A program made the translations under genes and the position numbers. From an uncultured beta proteobacterium (GTDB lineage Bacteria; Pseudomonadota; Gammaproteobacteria; Burkholderiales; Rhodocyclaceae): 13,650 nt of DNA. This document shows positions 5,768 to 12,816 of this stretch, one piece after another (the first letter of the stretch is position 1; every line of letters starts with the position of its first letter). The stretch covers positions 1 to 13,650 of the forward strand of contig CAIYYE010000033.1 in NCBI GenBank assembly GCA_903930395.1, given 5' to 3'. The notes under the pieces were generated by a model that had not been told where the DNA came from, made no database searches, and worked only from the letters and a program-made list of their open reading frames with translations.

Positions 5768-8700
5768 GCGGACCATTTCCTTTCGGTTGGAGCGGATTCC
5801 GGCAGCCACAAACTGACCAGGGTTCCTTCACCCAAGACGCTGGAAACATCCAGAGCGCCACCGTGCAATTCGATAATTTCCTTGACGATACTCATGCCCA
5901 GACCAGTGCCCAGTATGGTTCCCGACGAATCCGCCCGGAAAAACCGCTCGCAAACCCGGGCAACCGATTCCGATGCCATGCCAATACCGTGATCACGCAC
6001 CTCGATGGAGAAGCCGGCTCGACCAGATCGCTCTTTCGGTTGTAGGTGAATGCTGATTTCCCCCCCCTGTGGCGAATACTTGAACGCATTGGAAACTACA
6101 TTGAGCACCGCCTGCGTGATCTTCCTGCGATCGCCCTGCGTTTCGGCAGGAAGCGGCGGCAGGCGAACAACTGGGACGCGATTATCTTCGGGGAAGCGGA
6201 ATGACTGAACGGCTTCACGGACCAGTTCATTGAGGTCAAGCGACTCGATTTCGAAATCTTGACCCCGACGTGCCTCGATTCGCGCCAGATCGAGCAACTC
6301 GTTGATGATGGCAGCCATCAATTTGGATTGCCGGTGGATCGTTTCGACCAGCTCCGTAACGGTTTCCTGATCGTAATCGTTGTTGTTCAGCAGCAATTCG
6401 GAAAAGCCAAGAATACTCACCATCGGGGTTCTCAACTCATGGGCTGCCGTCGACAGAAATTCACTCTTTAGTCGGTCGACTGCAGTTTCATGGGTCACGT
6501 CGCGAACATAAAATATCTTCGACACATTCTGGCCAGAACTGCGGCGTCGACCGACCTCTATCGTACGTAATGCAGGTCTGGCGAGATCGAGCAGGTTTCG
6601 CCCATGCTCCGGCTGGACGTCATCTGCCGGAGAACGCAGCGCCTCGAGCGCCAGCTGGTTGCCGCGTGAATCAGCGATGCACAGCGCACCGAGCCGATCA
6701 ATCAACCCCGCCTCTGAAAGGCCGATCACTTCATGCGCAGCCAGGCCTGTAGTGACGGTAAAGGCTGTGCTCACATACTCGATCGAATCCTTGTCACCAA
6801 AAGCTATGAAACCATCCGGACTGAGCGTGAAGATCGCGTTCAGTTGCGAGGTTCGCAAGCGCAGCCGCATTTCAGCTGCGACGCGTTCATCGATGTCGGA
6901 ATGCGAACCGAGAAAACGTGTCGGCTTGCCGTATGCATCGCGCACCGCCTTGCCCCGCGCCAGAATCCACCGGTAACGGCCATCCTTGCAGCGAACCCTG
7001 TGTTCCACCTGATACAGCAAGCTGCGACCGTCCAGATGGCGATTCACTTCCTGCATCACCTTTTCCACGTCATCCGGATGAATCCGGGTTTCCCACTCGC
7101 TGAACTGATTGCTGATTTCATCCGGCTGGTACCCCAGCATCGTCTTCCATCGATCGGACAGGAAAAGTTCGCCTGAGAGAAGATCCCAGTCCCAGACACC
7201 GTCGTTAGCACCGGAAATCGCGAGCTCCCAGCGCTCCTCGCTGGTCGCCAACTGCTCCTCCATTCGCTTGCGGGAGGTGATGTCTCGGGCGAATCCGACA
7301 GTACCGATAACCTGCCCGTCGGCATTCACGACGGGCTTCTTGAAGGTTTCGATCCAGCGGCGCTCGCCGTCGATTTCGCACGGCTCCTCGACGTTTTTCT
7401 CGACCCTTCCGGCAATCACCGCGAGGTCGTCAGCGCGATACTGCTCAGCCAGTTCGGCCGGCCAGACATCGAAATCGTTCAGCCCGCGTAAATCGTTCGC
7501 CGTGGATCGGCCGCAGGCTTCGGCAAACCGGCTATTTACCGCCAGGAAATTGCTGTCGGCATCCTTGAGCCAAACCAGAAAGGGAAAATTATCGAGAATG
7601 GCACGTAAATAGAGCTCACGGCTGCGCAAAAGCGACTCTGCCTCACTACGCTGGGTAACATCAGTCAGAATGCCGTCGTGACGAACAGTCTGGTGATTGT
7701 CGTCAAACACGGTATGCGCCCGTGCCTGAATCACTCGCACTCCCTTGATCGGATTGAAGAAGCGGAATTCGAGGTCAACCGACTCTCCCCGCTCGACCAG
7801 GCGGTGCATCGACTCCCGAAGCATGATCAAGTCATCCGGATGCACTGCTGCAAAAAACACACTGAGGTCATCCTGCAAAGCCTCCGGCATCAATCCTGTC
7901 ACACCGACATAGGAGGGACTGAGATAGGTCACCTGCTTGCCATCCGGACTAAGCGACCAAACGGCATCCAAAAGCGATGCCAAAATACCGGCAAGTTTGC
8001 TTTCCGAACTCAACAGGGCCTGCGTCCGTTCATCCACACGCTGTTCAAGCACCGCGTAGGACTCGGATAGCCGATTTAGCATCGACTGGAAAGCTCGTGC
8101 CAAAGTACCGAACTCGTCCTGTCTCTGAAGTTCCATCACGGGGCCGGGACGACCTGTTTCACTGATCCGCTCGACAGCATTAGCCAGTTCAGTCAATGGC
8201 AGACTGAGGAAGCGAGCGGCGGCCCTCGAGATGACAGTTACGGCCATGAGCAGAAAGCTGCTAACAACCAGAAAGACAACAATCAGCATATCCAGATCGC
8301 GCAGTGCTGCAGCGCGATCCTGGCTGACCACCAGATTCAGTTGCAATGCCTGGAATGGATCGGGCAACGACATATCGATGGCGGTCTGAATGGCATTGCC
8401 ACCGCCAATGTTGCCGGCGAGCAACATTCTCTGCGCATCGCGCAGACCAACCTGATACTTTGACGATGTTCCGGGCGGCATTGCTGCAATAGGGATGCTC
8501 AAGACCACGGCCCCCTCAGTTTGCCCAGTCAGCCGGTAAATCACCGGAAAGGCGGCAAGCAGCATCACACCGCCGGAATCCGTTTGCTCGGACAGCCCAG
8601 AATCCGGAACACCCCGTTCCAATACCCGCTGAACAACCAACTGGCGGCCTAACAGATCCCCAGAAATACTTGAACCACTGGCGGCCACAACACCGCCCTT

Positions 8701-9063
8701 GTAGTCAGTCAAGACAAGCGCCGCGCCGTAAAAGGGCAGCGATTGGGCGCCGAAGAGCGGCTCCAGATAGATAGAGCGCCCGACGCTATCCGCCAGCGCA
8801 TTGGCGGTGACCGAATTACTCGCCAGCGACTGTGCAAGTGAAATTGCCGACTCCAGCTTGAGCACTATTTCCCGCTCGACCTGCTGCGCGGTCAAGACCT
8901 GAGTTGACTTGATATTGGCGATTATCAGCTGACGACTCAAGATGAAAGCAGCGATCCCCATCGCAGCAGTAACCAATAGCCCGCCGACCCCCATGACCAG
9001 GGCAATCTTGCGCTGCAGCGTTGAGTCTTCAAAATGCTGCCGGAAATCGCGAACCAATTGCAC
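5764..9063 (-). CDS. Membrane sensor histidine kinase: periplasmic domain, HAMP, four PAS, HisKA, HATPase
   Basis: The 1099-aa protein has a first membrane helix (about 20-43), a periplasmic sensor region (44-256) and a second membrane helix (about 257-280). These are followed by HAMP (280-335) and a coiled coil (335-352), then four PAS/PAC units (about 355-476, 482-600, 607-730 and 736-860), HisKA and the ATPase domain. His875 in STAAHELRTPM is the phosphorylation site. The N box is NVVSNAFKYSP (988-998), G1 is DHGIGM (1024-1029) and G2 is GTGLGMSIV (1052-1060). The start is GTG at 9063, with AAGGG 9 bases upstream and 3 bases after the stop of the periplasmic binding protein. That protein is therefore a likely partner presenting a ligand to the periplasmic domain. 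The gene overlaps the receiver gene downstream by 4 bases. No receiver is fused to the kinase, so phosphate goes to separate receivers. Family call certain; ligand unknown. Confidence 0.95.
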   Translation of the reverse strand: MQLVRDFRQHFEDSTLQRKIALVMGVGGLLVTAAMGIAAFILSRQLIIANIKSTQVLTAQQVEREIVLKLESAISLAQSLASNSVTANALADSVGRSIYLEPLFGAQSLPFYGAALVLTDYKGGVVAASGSSISGDLLGRQLVVQRVLERGVPDSGLSEQTDSGGVMLLAAFPVIYRLTGQTEGAVVLSIPIAAMPPGTSSKYQVGLRDAQRMLLAGNIGGGNAIQTAIDMSLPDPFQALQLNLVVSQDRAAALRDLDMLIVVFLVVSSFLLMAVTVISRAAARFLSLPLTELANAVERISETGRPGPVMELQRQDEFGTLARAFQSMLNRLSESYAVLEQRVDERTQALLSSESKLAGILASLLDAVWSLSPDGKQVTYLSPSYVGVTGLMPEALQDDLSVFFAAVHPDDLIMLRESMHRLVERGESVDLEFRFFNPIKGVRVIQARAHTVFDDNHQTVRHDGILTDVTQRSEAESLLRSRELYLRAILDNFPFLVWLKDADSNFLAVNSRFAEACGRSTANDLRGLNDFDVWPAELAEQYRADDLAVIAGRVEKNVEEPCEIDGERRWIETFKKPVVNADGQVIGTVGFARDITSRKRMEEQLATSEERWELAISGANDGVWDWDLLSGELFLSDRWKTMLGYQPDEISNQFSEWETRIHPDDVEKVMQEVNRHLDGRSLLYQVEHRVRCKDGRYRWILARGKAVRDAYGKPTRFLGSHSDIDERVAAEMRLRLRTSQLNAIFTLSPDGFIAFGDKDSIEYVSTAFTVTTGLAAHEVIGLSEAGLIDRLGALCIADSRGNQLALEALRSPADDVQPEHGRNLLDLARPALRTIEVGRRRSSGQNVSKIFYVRDVTHETAVDRLKSEFLSTAAHELRTPMVSILGFSELLLNNNDYDQETVTELVETIHRQSKLMAAIINELLDLARIEARRGQDFEIESLDLNELVREAVQSFRFPEDNRVPVVRLPPLPAETQGDRRKITQAVLNVVSNAFKYSPQGGEISIHLQPKERSGRAGFSIEVRDHGIGMASESVARVCERFFRADSSGTILGTGLGMSIVKEIIELHGGALDVSSVLGEGTLVSLWLPESAPTERKWSA

Positions 9064-9066
9064 GGA

Positions 9067-10251
9067 TCAGCGCCCTTCAATCCTGACAAGTCGACCGTCG
9101 CTGTTGTAGCGGGCCATGAACACGTGGTCCCGACTGAGCGCTTCGTGGTTACCGGGAGAAAATGGGCGGCGGTATGAACTGACCAGCCCCTCATGCGGCC
9201 CGAGCGACTCCATGGCCTCTCGAATCACTTTACGGTCAGGCAAGCCGGCTTTCTCGATCGCCCTGGCCAGCAGCCAGGTCATATCGTAGGCATGGGCAAA
9301 GCCGACCAGCGCTGATAGTTGGCGAACATCCTCGCTCAGCAGGCGCTGGGCGGAATCGATGATTTTTTGCTGACGGCCTTTAGGTGTATTCGAAAAGGCA
9401 AAGGTCTGCACGGTCACCAGATCCAGACGATTGGCAAGGCCGTCCGTCACCTGATTGAAATCGCCAGCCGTGATTCCCCAGTGGGCAATGATCGGCAGGC
9501 GCTCGGCAGGCAGCATGCGGTGGACTTGTTCAAGAATGTGCTTTCCCTCGGCTTCATTGGCAATCATCAGCAAAGCATCGCTTCGCGTACGTCTAGCCGA
9601 AATCAGGGCATTCGAAAAATCGGTATCGCCCCAGTTGTACCAGATTGCATCGACCTGAATCCCCGGCTTGGCCTTGAGGGTAGATTCGATTGCCGCAAAA
9701 CTGCTGCGCCCCCATCCGGTGTTGGGCAGCAAGGCGGTAAGACGTTTCATGCGGCGCCGCCGCGCATGCCCGATCATTGCCTCGATTGCCCAACTGTCAG
9801 TCAACGAAAGGCGGAAGACATAATTCGGTTTCTGATTGTTGTTGGCAATTCCGTCGGCCGCAGCCCACGGATCCAGCAACAAAATACCGAGCTCGGTCGC
9901 GACGGGAAGCAACTCAAGGGCAACAGGCGAAAAGCGACCGCAAAAGACCGCCAAAACGCCCTGATCGATCGCCAACTCACGCATGTGATCGACGGCCCGT
10001 GCCGGCAATCCGCGATCGTCACGGCGCACCAGTTGCAAGGGCCGCCCGCGAAGCAAACCACCCTGTTCATTGATTTCAGCGATGGCTAGTGCGATCCCCT
10101 TTTCGATGCTCTGTGCCGCATGACTGCCTTGCATCCCATATTCGGCAACGACCGCAATTTTCAGCGGCTCACTAGTGCCTGCAGCGCGCAACAAGGGGGA
10201 AATGACGGTTGCGCCGATGAGCGCCAGGATCTTTCGTCGTTCATGCCACAT
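9067..10251 (-). CDS. Periplasmic LivJ-type substrate-binding protein, probably a sensor partner
   Basis: The 394-aa protein starts with an export signal (residues 1 to about 25): charged MWHERRK, a hydrophobic stretch ILALIGATVISPLL and an AAG-type cleavage site. The RRKIL pair is weakly Tat-like. The mature part is a branched-chain amino-acid/amide type binding protein (Peripla_BP_6): KIAVVAEYGMQG, IEKGIALAIAEINEQGG, then the LQLVRRDD strand, VFCGRFSPVALELLP and FVHAYD-like GFAHAYDMTWLLARAI near the C-terminus. ATG at 10251 has GAGG 5 bases upstream and overlaps the 76-aa gene by 11 bases. No permease or ATPase genes are nearby; the next gene, 3 bases away, is the sensor kinase. The protein therefore probably serves signalling rather than uptake. 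The ligand cannot be told from sequence; amino acids, amides or aromatic acids are usual in the family. Confidence 0.9.
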   Translation of the reverse strand: MWHERRKILALIGATVISPLLRAAGTSEPLKIAVVAEYGMQGSHAAQSIEKGIALAIAEINEQGGLLRGRPLQLVRRDDRGLPARAVDHMRELAIDQGVLAVFCGRFSPVALELLPVATELGILLLDPWAAADGIANNNQKPNYVFRLSLTDSWAIEAMIGHARRRRMKRLTALLPNTGWGRSSFAAIESTLKAKPGIQVDAIWYNWGDTDFSNALISARRTRSDALLMIANEAEGKHILEQVHRMLPAERLPIIAHWGITAGDFNQVTDGLANRLDLVTVQTFAFSNTPKGRQQKIIDSAQRLLSEDVRQLSALVGFAHAYDMTWLLARAIEKAGLPDRKVIREAMESLGPHEGLVSSYRRPFSPGNHEALSRDHVFMARYNSDGRLVRIEGR

Positions 10252-10471
10252 ATCGTCCTCTTTCTCCCTGTCCCATTTGTCCTATCCATACACCCGTCGA
10301 ATCCGGCACCATCGGTTTGGCAAACAAAAATTCCTGCGCCGAATGACATCCCTGATGCAGCAAGTGCCGCAAATGGCCGGTATCCTCAGCGTACTGGTAG
10401 AGTTGCGCCTGAAATTCGTGCTGCGATGCGACTGCCTCGTTCACAGAATCCCCCCGGGGATCGGCAGTCAT
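10241..10471 (-). CDS. Small coupled protein (76 aa) with QLYxYAEDxG motif
   Basis: ATG at 10471 overlaps the stop of the receiver gene (ATGA), and TGA at 10243-10241 overlaps the start of the binding-protein gene by 11 bases. That tight fit supports real translation. The protein has a helical first half with FQAQLYQYAEDTGHLRHLL (20-38) and a Gly-rich second half (STGVWIGQMGQGERGR) without a recognised fold, signal or membrane segment. QLYQYAEDTG matches QLYRYAEDLG at residues 31-40 of the diguanylate cyclase in 8 of 10 positions. In the other cassette that cyclase directly follows the paralogous receiver. Hence this is either a free-standing adaptor helix that binds the same partner as the cyclase N-terminus, or the truncated start of a lost cyclase-like gene. 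I do not know its function. Confidence 0.65.
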   Translation of the reverse strand: MTADPRGDSVNEAVASQHEFQAQLYQYAEDTGHLRHLLHQGCHSAQEFLFAKPMVPDSTGVWIGQMGQGERGRYVA

Positions 10472-10833
10472 TTTTCCAGATGCTCCTGCAGCAGGTTCAT
10501 CAGCTGCAAGGGACTGAAAGGTTTGATCAGATAACCATCAGCCCCGGCACGAATACCCGTCTCAAAATCCGTCGACAGCCCCTTGGCAGTTACCATGACA
10601 ACAAAAATGGCGTTGAGCGCTGGATCGCCCTTTATCTGCTTCAAAACCTCAAATCCGTCGAATTCGCCAGGCATCATCACATCGAGAATCACCGCATCGG
10701 GTTCGCTGGCGCGCACCATATCCAGAGCCGTTTCGCCATCTCCCGCCTCCAGAATTTCATAGCGTTTGCCCAGAGTCCGGTGAATGAGGCGGCGAATGTC
10801 CGGCTGGTCATCAACGATCAGAATTTTCTTCAT
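10468..10833 (-). CDS. Single-domain response regulator (CheY-like receiver), cassette A
   Basis: The 121-aa protein is one receiver domain with Asp8-Asp9 (ILIVDDQPDIRRL), phospho-acceptor Asp51 (VILDVMMPG), Thr82 (VVMVTA) and Lys104 (YLIKPFSPLQL). All key positions are identical to those of its paralogue at 3315-3680, and about 56% of residues are shared by eye. The frame is open further upstream, but ATG 10833 gives the normal receiver N-terminus and the same length as the paralogue. Longer versions would overlap the HTH-receiver gene. It starts 22 bases after that gene and overlaps the 76-aa gene by 4 bases. It has no output domain, so it presumably acts by binding a partner or relaying phosphate in the operon's circuit. 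Confidence 0.93.
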   Translation of the reverse strand: MKKILIVDDQPDIRRLIHRTLGKRYEILEAGDGETALDMVRASEPDAVILDVMMPGEFDGFEVLKQIKGDPALNAIFVVMVTAKGLSTDFETGIRAGADGYLIKPFSPLQLMNLLQEHLEK

Positions 10834-10855
10834 GTTCTCTCTCATCTCTAAATTT

Positions 10856-11485
10856 TTAGGGCGCGATTCGCTTCCTTGCCGGGCGCGCTTTTTCGTCAGC
10901 AATACTTTGGGCAATTGCCTCGATTTGCGCAAAGGGAACCGGCTTGGTGAAGACAGGAACCTCGGGCGGCAAGCCGCCGGCCATTTCAACCTCATGAGAC
11001 GAAAGCCCGGTGACAACGACAATCTTCATCGCCGCACAATCCGACATACCACGCAGGGAGCGAATCATCTGAAAACCGTCCAGATGCGGCATCTGCAAGT
11101 CGGAAATCAGTAGGTCCGGACGTCGCAGGCCAACTTTCACCAGACCGTCAAAGCCGTCCGTTGCCGTTTCGACGACCGGCGCGATAGCCCATGAGGAAAA
11201 CCGGATTTGATAAATCCGACGCAAGACCTCATCGTCCTCGACCAACAGAATCCGTAATCGACCCGCCTGTTCTGATTGCACGGATCGACCGACCGGTGCG
11301 ACTCGCGCCACCAACGGATCGGCAATCAGGTTCATCACCGAATCCCGTGAAATCCGGCGATGTCCGCCATCGGTCTTCCACGAATCGAGCAAACCGGACT
11401 CTGCCCAGTTCTGCGCTGTACTCAGCGAGACACCGAGCATCCCAGCAGCCTCACGTGTTGTACAAAACGTTTTTGTAACTCGCAT
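10856..11485 (-). CDS. HTH-receiver regulator with inverted domain order, cassette A
   Basis: The 209-aa protein has an N-terminal excisionase/MerR-like helix-turn-helix (about 7-55): CTTREAAGMLGVSLSTAQNW, then the wing GGHRRIS (40-46). A 20-residue linker leads to a receiver (about 77-198) with Glu83-Asp84-Asp85, phospho-acceptor Asp129 (LLISDLQMP), Thr159 and Lys181 (FTKPVPF). The positions of these residues are identical to those in the paralogue at 3742-4353, and the motif GGLPPE.PVFTKPVPF is common to both. I chose ATG 11485 (GGA about 10 bases upstream). An in-frame TTG at 11500 would add 5 residues without a ribosome site. It is the first gene of operon A, behind a good promoter candidate. 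It probably controls transcription of its own operon and perhaps the divergent kinase gene, but no operator has been shown. Confidence 0.9.
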   Translation of the reverse strand: MRVTKTFCTTREAAGMLGVSLSTAQNWAESGLLDSWKTDGGHRRISRDSVMNLIADPLVARVAPVGRSVQSEQAGRLRILLVEDDEVLRRIYQIRFSSWAIAPVVETATDGFDGLVKVGLRRPDLLISDLQMPHLDGFQMIRSLRGMSDCAAMKIVVVTGLSSHEVEMAGGLPPEVPVFTKPVPFAQIEAIAQSIADEKARPARKRIAP

Positions 11486-11519
11486 GTGTTGTGAATCCAA
11501 AAAATACGTCTACTTAGCA

Positions 11520-11548
11520 TTGCCAAATCGTATGACACAGGTTACCAT
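11520..11548 (+). promoter_or_regulatory. Candidate sigma-70 promoter for the plus-strand kinase operon
   Basis: TTGCCA (11520-11525) and TACCAT (11543-11548) are separated by 17 bases, matching the -35 and -10 boxes in 4 positions each or better. It points toward the PAS kinase. The resulting leader would be about 75-120 bases, depending on the true start. AT-rich TTTAAC repeats (11560-11565, 11570-11575) follow. The call rests on pattern only. Confidence 0.35.
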
Positions 11549-11555
11549 TTTTCAA
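11527..11555 (-). promoter_or_regulatory. Candidate sigma-70 promoter for operon A
   Basis: On the minus strand TTGAAA (11555-11550, 5 of 6 to TTGACA) and TACGAT (11532-11527, 4 of 6 to TATAAT) are 17 bases apart, the ideal spacing. Transcription would begin near 11520, giving a leader of about 35 bases before the HTH-receiver gene. It interlocks with the plus-strand candidate, so polymerase could occupy only one at a time. Confidence 0.5.
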
Positions 11556-11629
11556 CACTTTTAACTAAATTTAACCATTTTAAATGAAATCCCGCCACTC
11601 AGAACCCCTTACATAACGGGATGTGGGTC

Positions 11630-11674
11630 ATGAACAACAACTTAAGCATGACGAGAATGTCGAGTGCCTCGTGA
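11630..11674 (+). CDS. Possible 14-aa leader peptide coupled to the PAS kinase
   Basis: ATG 11630 has the best ribosome site of this region (CGGGA 8 bases upstream) but lies in a different frame from the kinase. It encodes MNNNLSMTRMSSAS and stops at TGA 11672-11674, which overlaps the kinase's in-frame GTG 11671 as GTGA. It may be a leader that couples translation into the kinase, or the true N-terminus separated from the kinase by a one-base indel (real or a sequencing error). Confidence 0.3.
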   Translation: MNNNLSMTRMSSAS

Positions 11675-12816
11675 GCCATACCCCAGATTCAAGCTACCTT
11701 GCCCTGCTGCACTCGCTGCCCGATGCCTACCTGGCTATTGATGGCGCCGGCTGCGTGCTGGAATGGAGCCCGCGTGCTGCCGCCCTGTTTGGCTGGTCCG
11801 CCAGCGACGTCGTCGGCCGCAGTGCCGCCGAATTGGCATTGCCTGAATCCTACCAACGGAAACATCAAGTTGGTTTGCCTGCCTTTGTCCGCTTGATCGA
11901 AGGTCGCGGGAATAAGGGACCGGTTCAGCATCTTGCCATCAACGCCGCCGGCGAGGAATTTTCGGTCGAACTAAGTAGCGTACTTGCGTCCGACACCGGT
12001 GCCGCGCAGCGCTTCCTTGTGCTCATCAAGGATATCCGTCATCGGCTGATCGCCGAGGAGCGACTCACTCAGGCAGCCAAGATGGAAGCAATCGGCCAAC
12101 TGGTGAGCGGATTGGCGCACGATTTCAACAATATTCTCGGCATCATTGTGGGCAGCCTCGAAATCCTCGAGATCCAACTGAAGGCCCCTACCAACCGTGA
12201 GTTGGTCCAACTCGCCATCCTCGCCACTAAGCGCGGCAATGAGGTAACGCAGGCAATGCAAGCCGTAGCCCGCCGTCGTCCGGCCAAGCAGGAAAGCGTC
12301 GATATCAACGCCTCCTTGCGGGAACTCCAGCCACTGTTACAGCAATCTGCAACACGGACCGTCGACATCATGGTCATTGCTGAAGCGGCCCGGTCTGAGG
12401 TGATGATCGACGTCGGTGCATTCAACAACGTCATGATCAACTTCGTCATCAACGCTCGCGATGCGATGCCGCGGGGTGGCGTTGCCATGCTCTACACACA
12501 GAACATCACTATCCGTGCGGATGATCTGCTCGAATCCATCGACCTCGAACCGGGCGAGTATGTCGTCCTCGGCATCGATGACAACGGTACCGGCATGTCC
12601 CCGGAGGTGCTTGCGCACGCGATGGAGCCTTTCTATACGACCAAACCCAAGGGCAAAGGTACCGGACTGGGACTGGCAATGGCTTACGCCTTCGCCCGTC
12701 AGTCTGGTGGCGTGCTGCGTATCCGCAGCACGCCCGGCAAGGGCACCAATATTCACCTTTTCATCCCTCTGCTGCGCGACACGACGCCAACAGATTCAGG
12801 AGCACATGATGACTGA
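11671..12816 (+). CDS. Soluble PAS histidine kinase
   Basis: The 381-aa protein (from GTG 11671) has one PAS domain (about 8-120: LLHSLPDAYLAIDGAGCVLE), then a HisKA-type dimerisation helix with His150 in GLAHDFNNILG, and the ATPase domain with N box MINFVINARDAMP (Asn261), G1 DDNGTGM and G2 GKGTGLGLAM. The AHDFNN H-box is typical of the NtrB-like/HPK4 group common in soluble kinases. No membrane segment or signal is seen, so it senses a cytosolic cue. The start is unclear: an in-frame GTG at 11623 adds 16 residues but has its GGGA only 1 base away. GTG 11671 has a weak GAG and overlaps the stop of a short upstream frame. The last bases overlap the next gene, a receiver-ATPase fusion, which is its likely phosphate acceptor. 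It is transcribed away from operon A. Confidence 0.92.
   Translation: MSHTPDSSYLALLHSLPDAYLAIDGAGCVLEWSPRAAALFGWSASDVVGRSAAELALPESYQRKHQVGLPAFVRLIEGRGNKGPVQHLAINAAGEEFSVELSSVLASDTGAAQRFLVLIKDIRHRLIAEERLTQAAKMEAIGQLVSGLAHDFNNILGIIVGSLEILEIQLKAPTNRELVQLAILATKRGNEVTQAMQAVARRRPAKQESVDINASLRELQPLLQQSATRTVDIMVIAEAARSEVMIDVGAFNNVMINFVINARDAMPRGGVAMLYTQNITIRADDLLESIDLEPGEYVVLGIDDNGTGMSPEVLAHAMEPFYTTKPKGKGTGLGLAMAYAFARQSGGVLRIRSTPGKGTNIHLFIPLLRDTTPTDSGAHDD

Noticed and set aside
5768..5809. Longer start (GTG 5809) for the receiver behind the sensor kinase
   Set aside because: It would overlap the kinase by 46 bases, and the added residues are unlike a receiver N-terminus. A GTGA overlap start at 5767 fits better.
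8295..8319. 8-bp inverted repeat GATCGCGC/GCGCGATC
   Set aside because: It lies deep inside the sensor kinase coding sequence near the second membrane segment. It has no T-run and no sign of a site function, so it is probably chance.
9319..10851. Long plus-strand open frames (256 and 243 codons) opposite the binding-protein and receiver genes
   Set aside because: They are antisense to well-supported genes and have low-complexity, Arg/Gln-rich translations without recognisable domains or ribosome sites.
10834..11022. N-terminal extension of the cassette A receiver to 184 aa
   Set aside because: The extension overlaps the HTH-receiver gene in another frame. The paralogue is 121 aa and starts exactly at the receiver N-terminus.
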